NCBI GenBank assembly: GCA_021769135.1 | Contig: JAETTM010000047.1 | Coordinates: 1 to 39,985, forward strand | Direction: 5' to 3' | DNA from: Lachnospiraceae bacterium | Lineage (GTDB): Bacteria > Bacillota > Clostridia > Lachnospirales > Lachnospiraceae | Length of the DNA: 39,985 nucleotides | Part shown: positions 16,337 through 25,703 of the stretch, in pieces | Layout of the letters: every line of letters starts with the position of its first letter | Position numbering within the stretch: position 1 is the first letter of the stretch | Translations under genes and position numbers: made by a program | The notes under the pieces: generated by a model | What the model was told of the DNA's origin: nothing | Databases searched by the model: none | Seen by the model: only the letters and a program-made list of their open reading frames with translations

Positions 16337-18078
16337 CCGTTGGCAAAGGGCAGGATAAGATAGAGCGGGAGGGTATAAGCCAGGGAATAGGCATAACGGA
16401 ATTCTGAGGCCACAGGCGTTGCCGCCAGCAAAGTCAGAATGAGCCCAAGACCGGGCAGGAATAGGATGAGGCGGGAATATTGTTTCTTGGCGAACACAAT
16501 GGCGATGCAGCAAATGAGCGCCCAGAACATAGCTCCCATACTGAAAAGAAGTCCGTAAAGCGGGAGTATATCCCCTAGCTTTTGCAGGATTTCTTTTGTT
16601 TTTACTACGAAGGGACCGCCGATGAGAGGATGGCTGAAAACACCGGTATCGTTGGCAATGATACCGTCAATATCGCCGACGGTATAGTACACATCGGGGT
16701 ACCAGAAACCGACAGTCTGCCCAATATATGCCTGAAGATAGGTGGCAGGATATTTGAGGCCTAAGGAGAGCCAGAGCATAAAGTATTCCCCTTTATGTTC
16801 CGTAAGGTAAGCGGGGTCGCCGGCCCTCACCAGTTCTTTCATATTGTCGGCGAAGCCAGGATCGTATAATTCTTTGATATAAGTGGTGTCGATGACTTTA
16901 TGGACGCTTTCCCACTGTTCCTGGGTCAGCGCTTTATCCTCGCAAAGAACCCTGGCTGTTTGCTGAAGGGGGATACAGATGGATTCCACGAAGTCCGGCT
17001 GCGCCACATGGTAAGCGTTCATTACGGGAATTTTTATAAGCAGGGCGGCAAAAAGAATGGCGAGGTGCAGAGGGAGCATTGTCCTTAGGCTGTGCCGGAA
17101 GGAGAAGAGCAGGAAGGGCAGGGAAAATAAAAAGGCATACCATCCGTTGGAACGGAACAGGCATACCATAAGGCCGGATAAAGCGTAAATGGCATAAGAT
17201 TTTTTATCCTGAAAGAAACAAATACGGGCCAAGGCGGTGGAAAAAAGAAGGAAAGCACCGGAAAATAATACGTCTTTCCATATGGTAACGACAAAAACCC
17301 CATGATAGGGAATCAGCGCATAAAAGGCGATGATAAGACAGCAAAGGAGTTGAGGGATATGTAATTTCTGAAGTGTGGCGATAAGCCATGCGGCGCAGCC
17401 CGCCATGAAAACCATCTGGAATAAGGTGAAGAAAGCCACAGATGCATTAGGGCTGCCGGTCAGGAAATATCCGATGGAATAAAAAGCTTTTATCACCATG
17501 GTATGCGCCCACGGATGATGGTTGCTGTAGGGAATCATATGAAGCACCTGCTCCAGTTGATTGATGCTGTCCGGAGTCATGATGGCCGGATACTCATATA
17601 GAAAATAAGGAATCCAGCCCAGCATGCAGGCCAGAAAGCAAAAAAAAGGAAGATGCCGGATTTGTTTTTCTTTGTCTGTGAAAGTATAAGGAATGGCAAA
17701 GCAAAGCATAAAGGAAAGTGCGGCGGAAATAAGGAAAAAAGCACCGATTCCGCTGGCTGCGAGAATCACAATCTGAAAAAGCCGGTTAGTAAGCCCTTCT
17801 GTCAGGGAAGGAAACTCCGCCAGAAGGAAGAGCATGGTGAAAAATAATCCGCATATACGGATAACCGCGGAAGTGTGATTCGTGAAAATTTCCGGTTTCT
17901 CCGACTTAAGCTTAAAAATATAACGGAAAGAGAGAAAGAAAGCGCCGAACAGGATAGGGGCCAGAAAACTTTTGGTAGTAATGCGGCATGCGCGGCTTAC
18001 AGCCCAAAGTGCGAAAAAACTTTCTATAAAAAACCTGAAAAGGGTAAAATAGCTGTTTATATATATTTTTTTTAACAT
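16309..18078 (-). CDS. DUF6020-like polytopic membrane protein
   Basis: A 589-residue membrane protein with about a dozen hydrophobic helices. It resembles the DUF6020 family of Firmicutes, which has a GT-C-like arrangement. The first periplasmic loop has an acidic motif ([15 protein letters not shown]), then NHHPWAHT, and a large C-terminal loop ends in [11 protein letters not shown]; these are the likely functional loops. Transfer of a sugar from a lipid carrier is a reasonable inference, not shown by the sequence. The start at 18078 has GGAGG five bases upstream; the ATG at 18090 overlaps that site. It is divergent from the GT2 gene and converges on, and overlaps, the ABC ATPase gene. Confidence 0.75.
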   Translation of the reverse strand: MLKKIYINSYFTLFRFFIESFFALWAVSRACRITTKSFLAPILFGAFFLSFRYIFKLKSEKPEIFTNHTSAVIRICGLFFTMLFLLAEFPSLTEGLTNRLFQIVILAASGIGAFFLISAALSFMLCFAIPYTFTDKEKQIRHLPFFCFLACMLGWIPYFLYEYPAIMTPDSINQLEQVLHMIPYSNHHPWAHTMVIKAFYSIGYFLTGSPNASVAFFTLFQMVFMAGCAAWLIATLQKLHIPQLLCCLIIAFYALIPYHGVFVVTIWKDVLFSGAFLLFSTALARICFFQDKKSYAIYALSGLMVCLFRSNGWYAFLFSLPFLLFSFRHSLRTMLPLHLAILFAALLIKIPVMNAYHVAQPDFVESICIPLQQTARVLCEDKALTQEQWESVHKVIDTTYIKELYDPGFADNMKELVRAGDPAYLTEHKGEYFMLWLSLGLKYPATYLQAYIGQTVGFWYPDVYYTVGDIDGIIANDTGVFSHPLIGGPFVVKTKEILQKLGDILPLYGLLFSMGAMFWALICCIAIVFAKKQYSRLILFLPGLGLILTLLAATPVASEFRYAYSLAYTLPLYLILPFANGYNTLDRKS

Positions 18079-18134
18079 AAATACCTCCATCGATATATTA
18101 AAAGATAATTAAGATGCAATAGTCATAGTTTATA

Positions 18135-18143
18135 TGATATAAT
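18135..18143 (+). promoter_or_regulatory. Extended -10 promoter of the GT2 gene
   Basis: TGATATAAT (18135-18143) is an extended -10 element; no good -35 is visible. The predicted leader of about 245 bases has small perfect hairpins: TTGCGC/GCGCAA (18147-18162), CTCTTC/GAAGAG (18174-18188) and CGCCG/CGGCG (18193-18205). Confidence 0.5.
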
Positions 18144-18227
18144 GAATTGCGCCAAAGCGCAAGTGCATACCTGCTCTTCGCAGAAGAGGAGGCGCCGTCA
18201 CGGCGAGTAAGTCATCAATTTTCTGAC

Positions 18228-18382
18228 GGAAATTGCTCTGCGAGAAGAGGCATTGGGAGGGGATTTGCGGAACTGGAAACAGCAAATCCAGGAACAATGC
18301 CCCAGAGAATTTCATGGCTGCGAAGCAGACAGGAAATTGCTCTGCGAGAAGAGGTATTGGGAGGGGATTTGCGGAACTGGAA
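18228..18382 (+). repeat. 51-base direct repeat in the leader of the GT2 gene
   Basis: Copies at 18228-18278 and 18332-18382 differ at one base and are 104 bases apart. The second copy ends three bases before the AGGAGG of the glycosyltransferase gene. Because 104 is not a multiple of three the copies are in different frames, so they are not a coding repeat. They probably arose by local duplication of a leader element. Confidence 0.85.
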
Positions 18383-18397
18383 TAGTAGGAGGAAGAT

Positions 18398-19426
18398 ATG
18401 ATTACGATAAGTTTATGTATGATTGTGAAAAATGAAGAGAGAAATTTAGGAAGATGTTTATCCTGTGTGGCGGATTTGATGGATGAAATTATTATAGTGG
18501 ATACTGGATCGGGGGATAGGACGAAGGAAATCGCTTCGGAGTATACAGATAAAGTATATGACTTCCAATGGACGGGCGATTTTGCGGCGGCGCGGAATTT
18601 CGCTTTTTCAAAAGCCTCCGGAGACTATATTTATTCAGCGGATGCGGATGAAATCCTGGACGAAACGAACAGGGAACGATTTCGGGTGTTAAAAGAAAAC
18701 ATGTACCCGGAAATAGAGATTGTCCAGATGTACTATACTAATCAGCTGAAATTCCGCACCATATACAATTACGATAAAGAATACAGGCCAAAGCTGTTCA
18801 AGAGAGTGAGAAGCTTTACATGGATCGATCCGGTACATGAGACGGTCAGGACGAAGCCGGTGGTATTCGACAGCGACATTGAGATTATCCATGAACAGGA
18901 GGAAAACCATGCCAAGAGGGATTTGGAGGCTCTTTGCCGGGCAGGCAGGGAAGGCGGGCTCTCCGAAAGGCTTTTCGACATGTATGCCAGGGAATTGTAT
19001 TTTGCCGGCGACAAGGAAGATTTTGCGAATGGGGAGGCCTTTTTTGAGGCGGCGTGCAAAGACGACAATATCGGCAGCGACCAGTTAAAGGAGGCGCTTT
19101 CCATTATGGTCAAGGCGGCCCGGGTGCTGGGAGATGACAGGAAATTTATGAAGTATACGGTAAAAGCCGTTGCTTTCGGCGGCGCTTCCGAAATATGCCT
19201 GGAATTAGGAGATTACTACATGGAGCAGGAAGACTATGAAGAGGCTGCCGTTTGGTATTATAATGCGGCTTATGAGACGGAAAGCATATTCGATACCCAC
19301 AGCAGAGGCGATATCCCCTTGAAAAAAATGGCGGAATGCTGTAGAAATCTGGGGCATCAGGAAGAAGCGGAATATTACGAAAAGAGCGCTGAAGAGTGGC
19401 GTATACAAAGTGAGAGGAATTGCTAA
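18398..19426 (+). CDS. Family 2 glycosyltransferase with C-terminal TPR-like region
   Basis: A 342-residue cytoplasmic protein. The first 220 or so residues are a GT-A fold of the GT2 family: ISLCMIVKNEERNLGRCL at the start, the nucleotide-binding VDTGSGDRT, the WTGDFAAARNFA region and the metal-binding DADE motif near residue 88. The last 100 residues form helical repeats (GDYYMEQEDYEEAAVWYYNA, then AECCRNLGHQEEAEYYEKSA) like tetratricopeptides. It transfers a sugar from a nucleotide donor; the acceptor is unknown. AGGAGG lies five bases before the ATG. It lies divergent to the DUF6020-like membrane protein, which may belong to the same surface-glycan pathway. Confidence 0.9.
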   Translation: MITISLCMIVKNEERNLGRCLSCVADLMDEIIIVDTGSGDRTKEIASEYTDKVYDFQWTGDFAAARNFAFSKASGDYIYSADADEILDETNRERFRVLKENMYPEIEIVQMYYTNQLKFRTIYNYDKEYRPKLFKRVRSFTWIDPVHETVRTKPVVFDSDIEIIHEQEENHAKRDLEALCRAGREGGLSERLFDMYARELYFAGDKEDFANGEAFFEAACKDDNIGSDQLKEALSIMVKAARVLGDDRKFMKYTVKAVAFGGASEICLELGDYYMEQEDYEEAAVWYYNAAYETESIFDTHSRGDIPLKKMAECCRNLGHQEEAEYYEKSAEEWRIQSERNC

Positions 19427-19490
19427 AGAGATTTTTAAAGGGAAGTTTTGTAAAATGAGGATGTTATGGAAAGGAGCAAAATAACCGAAA

Positions 19491-20561
19491 ATGAACTGGG
19501 AAGAGAATGTCCGCAAGGTGACCCCGTATATACCGGGCGAACAGCCGGCGGATGTGAATGTAATTAAATTGAACACCAATGAATGTCCTTATCCCCCAGC
19601 CCCAGGAGTAAAGGAAAAAGCGGAAAGCTTTGACTGCAGCAGTCTGCGCCTGTATCCGGATACGGAAGCGGGCAAACTGTCCGATGCCCTTTGCGGATAC
19701 TATAATATCCGGCCGGAGCAGCTTTTTATCGGGGTAGGAAGCGATGACGTGCTGGCCATGGCCTTTTTGACTTTTTTCCATTCGGAAAAGCCGGTTTTTT
19801 TCCCGGACATTACTTATTCTTTTTATGATGTCTGGGCGGAACTTTACCGCATTCCCTACAAACGTAAGTGCCTGGATGAAAAATTCCATATCCGAAAAGA
19901 GGATTATAAAGAAGAAAACGGGGGAATTATTATCCCTAATCCTAATGCGCCCACCGGGGTGGCGGAGAAGCTTGGGGTTCTTGAGGATATTATTGCCTCA
20001 AATCCGGGCAGCGTAGTGATTATCGATGAGGCTTATGTGGATTTCGGCGGAGAAAGCTGTCTGCCGCTGATTGACAAATACGATAATCTTTTGGTAGTCC
20101 AGACTTTTTCCAAGTCCAGGGCGCTGGCGGGGCTGCGCATAGGGTTTGCCATGGGGAATCCCCGGCTGATACGTTATTTGAAGGATGTGAAATTTTCCTT
20201 TAATTCGTATACTATGAATATGCTTTCGGTGGAACTTGGCGCGGAAGCGGTGAAGGATGCAGGGTATTTTAAGGATACTGTCAATAAAATAATAGCTACA
20301 AGGGAGCGGGCAAAGGAGGAATTGCAGGAACTGGGCTTCACTTTCCCCGATTCCAAAGCTAATTTTATCTTCGCATCCCATAAAGAAGTAGCGGCGAAAA
20401 CAATTTTTCAGGAACTGCGCAAAAGGGGGATTTATGTCCGCTACTGGGAGAAGCCCAGAATCGAAAACTTTTTAAGGATTACGGTGGGCACGGATAATCA
20501 AATGGATGCTTTGATAAGAAGTTTAAAAGAAATAATAAAAATAGAAAGGGAGAAAAATTAA
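19491..20561 (+). CDS. hisC: Histidinol-phosphate aminotransferase-like PLP enzyme
   Basis: A 356-residue fold-type I aminotransferase (class II family). The start (VTPYIPG, then IKLNTNECPYPP) and PNPNAPTG are typical of HisC. The PLP-binding Lys is K208 in TFSKSRALAGLRIG, the cofactor Asp lies in IDEAYVDF, and the C-terminal phosphate-binding Arg is in NFLRITVG. HisC makes histidinol phosphate from imidazole-acetol phosphate with glutamate. No other his genes are near, so it could be a paralogue acting on a different amino acid. The ATG at 19491 is set by an in-frame stop nine bases upstream; AAGGAG is about 14 bases away, longer than usual. It is followed after three bases by the DUF368 gene. 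Confidence 0.85.
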   Translation: MNWEENVRKVTPYIPGEQPADVNVIKLNTNECPYPPAPGVKEKAESFDCSSLRLYPDTEAGKLSDALCGYYNIRPEQLFIGVGSDDVLAMAFLTFFHSEKPVFFPDITYSFYDVWAELYRIPYKRKCLDEKFHIRKEDYKEENGGIIIPNPNAPTGVAEKLGVLEDIIASNPGSVVIIDEAYVDFGGESCLPLIDKYDNLLVVQTFSKSRALAGLRIGFAMGNPRLIRYLKDVKFSFNSYTMNMLSVELGAEAVKDAGYFKDTVNKIIATRERAKEELQELGFTFPDSKANFIFASHKEVAAKTIFQELRKRGIYVRYWEKPRIENFLRITVGTDNQMDALIRSLKEIIKIEREKN

Positions 20562-20564
20562 GAA

Positions 20565-21410
20565 ATGGTAAAAAATATTTTAAAAGGGATTGTAATCGGA
20601 CTGGCCAATATAATTCCGGGGGTCAGCGGGGGAACCATGATGGTATCCATGGGAATTTATGATAAACTGATTCACTGCATTACCCATTTGTTTTCGGAAT
20701 TTAAAAAGAGCCTGCAGTTTTTGATTCCTATTTTTATCGGTATTGGCGTCGCCGTAGTGGTAGTGCCTTTCGGGATTGAATTTTTATTTGCCAATTATCC
20801 GTTTCAGGCGAATCTGTTGTTTATTGGTCTGATTATTGGGGGCCTTCCGGCAGTCTGGAAAAAGGTGAAAGGCAGCTCGGTGTGTGTCGGCCATATCATC
20901 GCCTGTATTCTGTTTTTTGCCCTTGTGGCCGGGCTGGCCCTGGTTGGGGAAACGGAAGGGGAGGCGGCGGATTTGTCATTTAGCTTGATTTCCGTGATTA
21001 AACTGTTCGGCGTTGGCATTGTAGCATCCGCAACAATGGTAATCCCTGGCGTCAGCGGTTCCATGATGCTGTTGCTGCTGGGCTACTATCATCCGGTTCT
21101 GGAAACAATTACGAATTTTATCAAGGCAGTGCTGGCCTTTGATATCAATGGGATTCTTGCGGGCATGGGGGTATTAATCCCTTTCGGCATCGGCGTGGTT
21201 GTGGGAATCTTTGCGATTGCCAAATTGATAGAGATTATTTTTGTGAAATTCCCCCTTTATGCTTATTGGGCAATTATCGGCCTGATTATTTCCTCGCCGG
21301 TGGCAATTCTTCTGGTCGGAGGAATTGGAACGATAACGGTGGTTTCCGTAATTACAGGAATTGTTGCACTGGGGATAGGATTTGTCATTGCGCTTAAGCT
21401 GGGAGAGTAG
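20565..21410 (+). CDS. DUF368 membrane protein (polyprenyl-phosphate transporter type)
   Basis: A 281-residue membrane protein with about eight hydrophobic segments and the family-defining repeated motif ANIIPGVSGGTM (near residue 15) and VIPGVSGSMMLL (near 160). DUF368 proteins have been shown in other bacteria to recycle undecaprenyl phosphate across the membrane for cell-wall and glycan synthesis. That role fits the neighbouring GT2 and DUF6020-like genes. It starts three bases after the HisC stop with AAAGGGAG upstream, so the two are co-transcribed. A hairpin at 21418-21443 probably ends the unit. Confidence 0.88.
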   Translation: MVKNILKGIVIGLANIIPGVSGGTMMVSMGIYDKLIHCITHLFSEFKKSLQFLIPIFIGIGVAVVVVPFGIEFLFANYPFQANLLFIGLIIGGLPAVWKKVKGSSVCVGHIIACILFFALVAGLALVGETEGEAADLSFSLISVIKLFGVGIVASATMVIPGVSGSMMLLLLGYYHPVLETITNFIKAVLAFDINGILAGMGVLIPFGIGVVVGIFAIAKLIEIIFVKFPLYAYWAIIGLIISSPVAILLVGGIGTITVVSVITGIVALGIGFVIALKLGE

Positions 21411-21417
21411 TGTACCG

Positions 21418-21443
21418 AAAAATGCCCGAAAAGCGGCATTTTT
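21418..21443 (+). terminator. Terminator after the DUF368 gene
   Basis: AAAAATGCC (21418-21426) pairs with GGCATTTTT (21435-21443) across an eight-base loop. The T-run is the 3' part of the stem, as in bidirectional terminators. Confidence 0.6.
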
Positions 21444-21471
21444 CATCCGGATTTGAGTATGGAGGAGCATG

Positions 21472-22449
21472 ATGATGCGAATGGAGGCATATACGGATTT
21501 TGCCGATGTGTATGACATCTTTATGGATGATGTGCCTTACGAAGAATGGGCGGAATATATTGACGGCTTATTGAAGATGTATGGCGTATCCCATGGCGGC
21601 TTATCCTTGCTGCCGGGGGAAGAAGCCCTGTGCGGGGAAAAAGTGCTGCCGGAGGCGGAAGCCCTGTGCGGGGAAAAAGTGCTGCCGGAGGCGGAAGCCC
21701 TGTGCGGAGAGAAGCCGATGCCGCAAGAAGAGCAAGAGCGGGTACATCTGGCGGCATTGGCGGCGGAGCGGAATGTAGTGGTGGATTTGGGCTGCGGAAC
21801 CGGAACATTGACGGAACTTTTAGCGGACAAAGGCTATGATATGATTGGAATCGATAATTCCCAGGAAATGTTGAATGCCGCCCAGAAGAAAAGGGAAGTT
21901 TCAGGGAAAGAAATCCTGTATCTGCTGCAGGATATGCGGGAACTGGAATTGTATGGGTGCGTTGGGGCCGTAGTGAGCGTATGCGACTCCGTGAACTATC
22001 TTTTAGAAGAAGAGGATATTGTGGAGACGTTCCGGCTGGTGAACAATTATTTGTATCCGGGCGGTGTCTTTATTTTCGATTTTAATACAATCTATAAATA
22101 TGAAACGGTAATCGGGGATGCTACGATTGCGGAGAACAGGGAAGACTGCAGCTTTATCTGGGAAAATTTTTATCATGCCAGGGAGCAGATAAACGAATAT
22201 GATTTGACCATTTTTGCCAGAATAGAAGATGGGGGAACAGAGAAGGACGGTGAAGAAGGCTGTTTTCGGCGCTTTACGGAAACTCATTATCAAAGGGGAT
22301 ATACTTTGGAGCAGATGCGGGGCATGTTAGAGGAAGCGGGGCTGGAATTTGTCATGGCAGCGGATGGGGATACCCATGGGGAAGTGGCAAAAGAAAGTGA
22401 ACGGATTTATGTAGTGGCGCGGGAATGCGGGAAAAAGGCAGGTTTTTGA
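21472..22449 (+). CDS. Class I SAM-dependent methyltransferase with inserted tandem repeat
   Basis: A 325-residue methyltransferase. The N-terminus (YTDFADVYDIFMDDVPYEEW) is typical of a clostridial YqeM/Cfa-like family, and SAM-binding motif I is VVDLGCGTGTL followed by GIDNSQEML. Between the cap and motif I lies an unusual 12-residue repeat (EALCGEKVLPEA, two full copies and a third diverged one). The substrate is unknown. GGAGG (21461-21465) is three, six or nine bases from three consecutive ATGs (21469, 21472, 21475); the middle or last has the best spacing. The stop is one base before the Hsp33 start, so the genes are translationally linked. Confidence 0.87.
   Translation: MMRMEAYTDFADVYDIFMDDVPYEEWAEYIDGLLKMYGVSHGGLSLLPGEEALCGEKVLPEAEALCGEKVLPEAEALCGEKPMPQEEQERVHLAALAAERNVVVDLGCGTGTLTELLADKGYDMIGIDNSQEMLNAAQKKREVSGKEILYLLQDMRELELYGCVGAVVSVCDSVNYLLEEEDIVETFRLVNNYLYPGGVFIFDFNTIYKYETVIGDATIAENREDCSFIWENFYHAREQINEYDLTIFARIEDGGTEKDGEEGCFRRFTETHYQRGYTLEQMRGMLEEAGLEFVMAADGDTHGEVAKESERIYVVARECGKKAGF
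21622..21729 (+). repeat. 36-base in-frame tandem repeat inside the methyltransferase gene
   Basis: Units at 21622-21657 and 21658-21693 are identical. A third at 21694-21729 matches for about its first 15 bases and then diverges. The encoded unit is EALCGEKVLPEA. Identity at the DNA level points to recent or ongoing slippage. Confidence 0.92.
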
Positions 22450-22450
22450 G

Positions 22451-23326
22451 ATGGAAGGAAGAGGAGATTATATTGTACGGGCTATGGCGGCGGAAACGCA
22501 GATACGGGCCTTTGCAGCAACTACCAGAGGGTTGGTGGAAGATATGAGGGAAATACATAATACCAGCCCGGTAGTCAGCGCGGCTTTAGGACGGCTTTTG
22601 ACCGGCGGCGCCATGATGGGGGCTATGATGAAGGGGGATGAGGACTTGCTCACCCTCCAGGTGATAGGAGACGGGCCTGTGGGCGGGATGACGGTGACGG
22701 CGGATGCCCATGGATATGTAAAAGGATATGCCAACGCGCCTCAGGTTATATTGCCTGCAAATGCCCAGGGCAAGCTGGATGTGGGAAGGGCTGTGGGCAG
22801 CGGAAGCCTGCGGGTGATAAAGGATATGGGGTTAAAAGAGCCTTATGTGGGGCAGACTATGCTTCAGACAGGAGAAATTGCAGAAGACTTAACATATTAT
22901 TTTGCGGTTTCGGAGCAGGTACCTTCTTCGGTGGGGCTGGGAGTGCTGATGGAAGGGGATAATACGGTAAAGCAGGCCGGCGGATTTATTTTGCAGCTCA
23001 TGCCCTTTGCGGAGGAAGCGACGGTGGCGCGGCTGGAAGAAAATTTGCAGAAATTCCGGTCGGTAACTTCGGTTTTAGAGGAGGGGAATTCCCCGGAACA
23101 AATGCTGGAAATGCTTTTGGACGGGCTTTCCATGCAAGTGGTGGATACGATGGAAACAAAATACCGCTGCGGCTGTTCCAAGCAGAGGGTGGAAAGGGCG
23201 GTAGCCAGCATAGGAAAGAAGGATATTGAGGAAATGATAGCTGAAGGGAAGGATATTGAAGTGGGCTGCCATTTTTGCAATAAGAAATATATCTTTTCTG
23301 TGGAAGAGTTAAAGAAACTGATATAA
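22451..23326 (+). CDS. hslO: Hsp33 redox-regulated chaperone
   Basis: A 291-residue cytoplasmic holdase that binds unfolding proteins during oxidative stress. The N-terminal domain starts with the family sequence DYIVRAMAAETQIRAFAA. The C-terminal zinc switch has CxC (Cys240, Cys242) and CxxC (Cys273, Cys276). Oxidation releases zinc, forms disulfides and activates the chaperone. The length is normal for the family. The ATG is one base after the methyltransferase stop. No strong ribosome binding site is seen, so translation probably depends on coupling. Confidence 0.96.
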   Translation: MEGRGDYIVRAMAAETQIRAFAATTRGLVEDMREIHNTSPVVSAALGRLLTGGAMMGAMMKGDEDLLTLQVIGDGPVGGMTVTADAHGYVKGYANAPQVILPANAQGKLDVGRAVGSGSLRVIKDMGLKEPYVGQTMLQTGEIAEDLTYYFAVSEQVPSSVGLGVLMEGDNTVKQAGGFILQLMPFAEEATVARLEENLQKFRSVTSVLEEGNSPEQMLEMLLDGLSMQVVDTMETKYRCGCSKQRVERAVASIGKKDIEEMIAEGKDIEVGCHFCNKKYIFSVEELKKLI

Positions 23327-23427
23327 AAAGAAACCGTATATAAATTGACGATTTTTACACTGAAAATATCTGAAATTAGGCATTCTTTGTGACGATTTAA
23401 GAATGAATTTCAGAGGATAAGAAAGGT

Positions 23428-25368
23428 ATGGATATTGGCATGGAACATGGATTTGTGAAAGCGGCGGCGGCCACGCCCCGGATAAGAGTGGCGGATACGG
23501 TGTATAATGCGGAACAGATTATACTGGGGATAGAAGAGGCGGCGGCAGCCGGGGCGAAAATTATTGTTTTCCCGGAACTATGCATTACAGGATACACTTG
23601 CGGGGATTTGTTTTTGCAGGGGCTTCTTCTTCAAAAGGCACAGGAGAGTCTGCTTATGATAGCCGGGCGGACAAAGGAGATAGATGCCCTCGTTTTTGTA
23701 GGCTTGCCGTTGGTGCGGGAAAATAAGCTGTATAATGTGGCCGCCGCATTGCACAGGGGGGAAATCCGTGGATTCATTCCAAAGGCCAATATTCCGGCTT
23801 ATGCGGAATTCTATGAAAGCAGGCATTTTCAGGAAGGGAACCGCGAGCCGGTGGAATACGTGCTGAAATGCGGGGAAGAAGAGCAAAGGATACCTTTTGG
23901 AACCAATCTGCTGTTCGAAATAGAGGCGGTTAAAGGTTTGATTGTGGGCTGTGAAATCTGCGAGGATATATGGGTGGCGGATTCCCCGGCGAATTCCCAT
24001 GCCAAGGCGGGGGCGACGGTAATCGTAAACCTTTCCGCATCGGATGAAACGGTGGGGAAGGACGAATACAGGGAGATGCTTGTGAAGTCATCCAGCGCCA
24101 GAAATATTGCCGGTTATGTATATACCAGCGCCGGGGAGGGGGAATCCTCCCAGGATTTAGTATTCGGCGGCCATAATATAATTGCGGAAAACGGTACGGT
24201 GCTCTCACAGTCCAAAAGATTTGTCAATCAGACAGTCTATGGGGATATCGATATCAGCAGAATCCGTCACGAAAGGCGGAGAATGAGCACTTACCGCCAG
24301 GAAGCTGACGGAACATACTGTGTGGTAAAAATCCCCATGAAAAAAGAAAAAACGGAAATTGCCCGGACATATGACTGCCTGCCTTTTGTGCCGGAGGATA
24401 AGGAGAAGAGGAATAAACGGTGCGACGAGATTTTGTCCATCCAGTCCTATGGCCTGAAAAAGCGTTATGAACATACAGGCTGCAAAAAGGCGGTAATCGG
24501 GATTTCCGGTGGGCTGGATTCCACGCTGGCTCTGCTTGTGACGGCCAGAACCTTCGATTTGCTTTCCCTTGAAAGGGGAAATATTGTCTCGGTAACTATG
24601 CCCTGCTTTGGAACAACGGACAGGACTTATGATAACGCCTGCAAGCTGGCCCGCGTATTGGGAACGGATTTGCGGGAGATTCCCATTAAAGAAGCGGTAG
24701 CCCTTCATTTTGAGGAAATAGGGCAGGATATGGATAATCATGATGTGACCTATGAGAACAGCCAGGCCAGGGAGCGGACCCAGATTCTGATGGATGTGGC
24801 CAATCAGGAAAATGCATTGGTCATCGGCACCGGGGATATGTCGGAACTGGCGTTGGGATGGGCCACTTATAACGGCGACCACATGTCCATGTACGGGGTA
24901 AACGCAGGGGTGCCTAAGACGTTGGTAAGGCATCTGGTGCAATATTATGCGGATACCTGCGGGAATGAAGAATTAAAAGCGGTGCTGCTGGATGTGCTGG
25001 ATACTCCGGTCAGCCCGGAATTGTTGCCGCCGGTGGACGGGGTCATCGCCCAGAAGACGGAGGATTTGGTAGGGCCTTATGAACTCCATGACTTTTTCCT
25101 TTATTATATGCTCCGATGCGGGTTCGAGCCGGATAAAGTATACCGCATTGCCTGCATGTCTTTTGCCGGGCAATATGAGAAGGCAGTGATTTTAAAGTGG
25201 TTAAAAACCTTCTACCGGAGATTTTTTGCCCAGCAGTTCAAACGCTCCTGTCTGCCTGACGGGCCGAAGGTGGGGAGCGTCGCCTTATCGCCCAGAGGGG
25301 ATTTGCGCATGCCGTCGGATGCCTGCGGACGCATTTGGTTAGAAGAGCTGGAGAAACTGGAAGATTGA
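23428..25368 (+). CDS. nadE: Glutamine-dependent NAD+ synthetase
   Basis: A 646-residue two-domain enzyme that converts deamido-NAD+ to NAD+ using glutamine and ATP. The N-terminal nitrilase-type glutaminase has the catalytic Glu50 (FPELCITGY), a Lys in PKANIPAYAEFYE and Cys178 (CEDIW). The C-terminal synthetase has the PP-loop SGGLDS (360-365) and the TGDMSELALGW motif. AAAGG lies just before the ATG at 23428. The 101-base gap after hslO has no clear terminator. Confidence 0.96.
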   Translation: MDIGMEHGFVKAAAATPRIRVADTVYNAEQIILGIEEAAAAGAKIIVFPELCITGYTCGDLFLQGLLLQKAQESLLMIAGRTKEIDALVFVGLPLVRENKLYNVAAALHRGEIRGFIPKANIPAYAEFYESRHFQEGNREPVEYVLKCGEEEQRIPFGTNLLFEIEAVKGLIVGCEICEDIWVADSPANSHAKAGATVIVNLSASDETVGKDEYREMLVKSSSARNIAGYVYTSAGEGESSQDLVFGGHNIIAENGTVLSQSKRFVNQTVYGDIDISRIRHERRRMSTYRQEADGTYCVVKIPMKKEKTEIARTYDCLPFVPEDKEKRNKRCDEILSIQSYGLKKRYEHTGCKKAVIGISGGLDSTLALLVTARTFDLLSLERGNIVSVTMPCFGTTDRTYDNACKLARVLGTDLREIPIKEAVALHFEEIGQDMDNHDVTYENSQARERTQILMDVANQENALVIGTGDMSELALGWATYNGDHMSMYGVNAGVPKTLVRHLVQYYADTCGNEELKAVLLDVLDTPVSPELLPPVDGVIAQKTEDLVGPYELHDFFLYYMLRCGFEPDKVYRIACMSFAGQYEKAVILKWLKTFYRRFFAQQFKRSCLPDGPKVGSVALSPRGDLRMPSDACGRIWLEELEKLED

Positions 25369-25430
25369 GGGATTCGGGGATAAACTCAAATGAGTTTGAG
25401 CGCAAAAAAACGCGCAGAAGTGGAGAAAAA

Positions 25431-25703
25431 ATGGAAATGACCGAGAAAAAATATGTAGTAGGTGATTTAAAATCATTGATAGGAAAAAAGGTGAAACGCT
25501 CGCAGCTGGAAGATATATATAATGTTCATATGATTCTGGTGGATGCAGTTGACTTGCCCAATAATAACTGCGAAGGGAAATTGGTATATGCGGATGGTGT
25601 TTCAGGATGCGATTATGACCAATGGCTGCATCAGAGCAAGCCTATTACGCCTATCTATAATAATGCGGAGGAACTGGAGGACCTGGTAGTTTATGACGAA
25701 TAA
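25431..25703 (+). CDS. Small unknown protein upstream of a retropepsin-like protease
   Basis: A 90-residue soluble, acidic protein I do not recognise. It has no signal peptide or membrane segment. It contains a predicted mixed alpha/beta core (KKYVVGDLKSLIGKKVKRSQ, then MILVDAVDLPNN and KLVYADGVSGCDYDQW) and an acidic C-terminus. GGAG (25422-25425) lies five bases before ATG 25431; ATG 25437 is an alternative. Longer in-frame starts upstream overlap the nadE end and lack ribosome binding sites. Its stop overlaps the next gene by 11 bases, so the two products are probably made together and may work together, for example as a protease partner, inhibitor or substrate. This is a guess from context only. 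Confidence 0.7.
   Translation: MEMTEKKYVVGDLKSLIGKKVKRSQLEDIYNVHMILVDAVDLPNNNCEGKLVYADGVSGCDYDQWLHQSKPITPIYNNAEELEDLVVYDE

Noticed and set aside
18253..18435. Cys-rich open frame before the GT2 gene (spacing like an Fe-S motif)
   Set aside because: It runs through the duplicated leader and into the GT2 start, has no ribosome binding site, and its Cys come from one repeat copy read in one frame only.
23345..23372. Promoter before nadE (TTGACG)
   Set aside because: No acceptable -10 box at 16-18 bases; too weak to list.
24205..24942. 245-codon minus-strand frame opposite nadE
   Set aside because: Shadow of the conserved synthetase domain; no start site.
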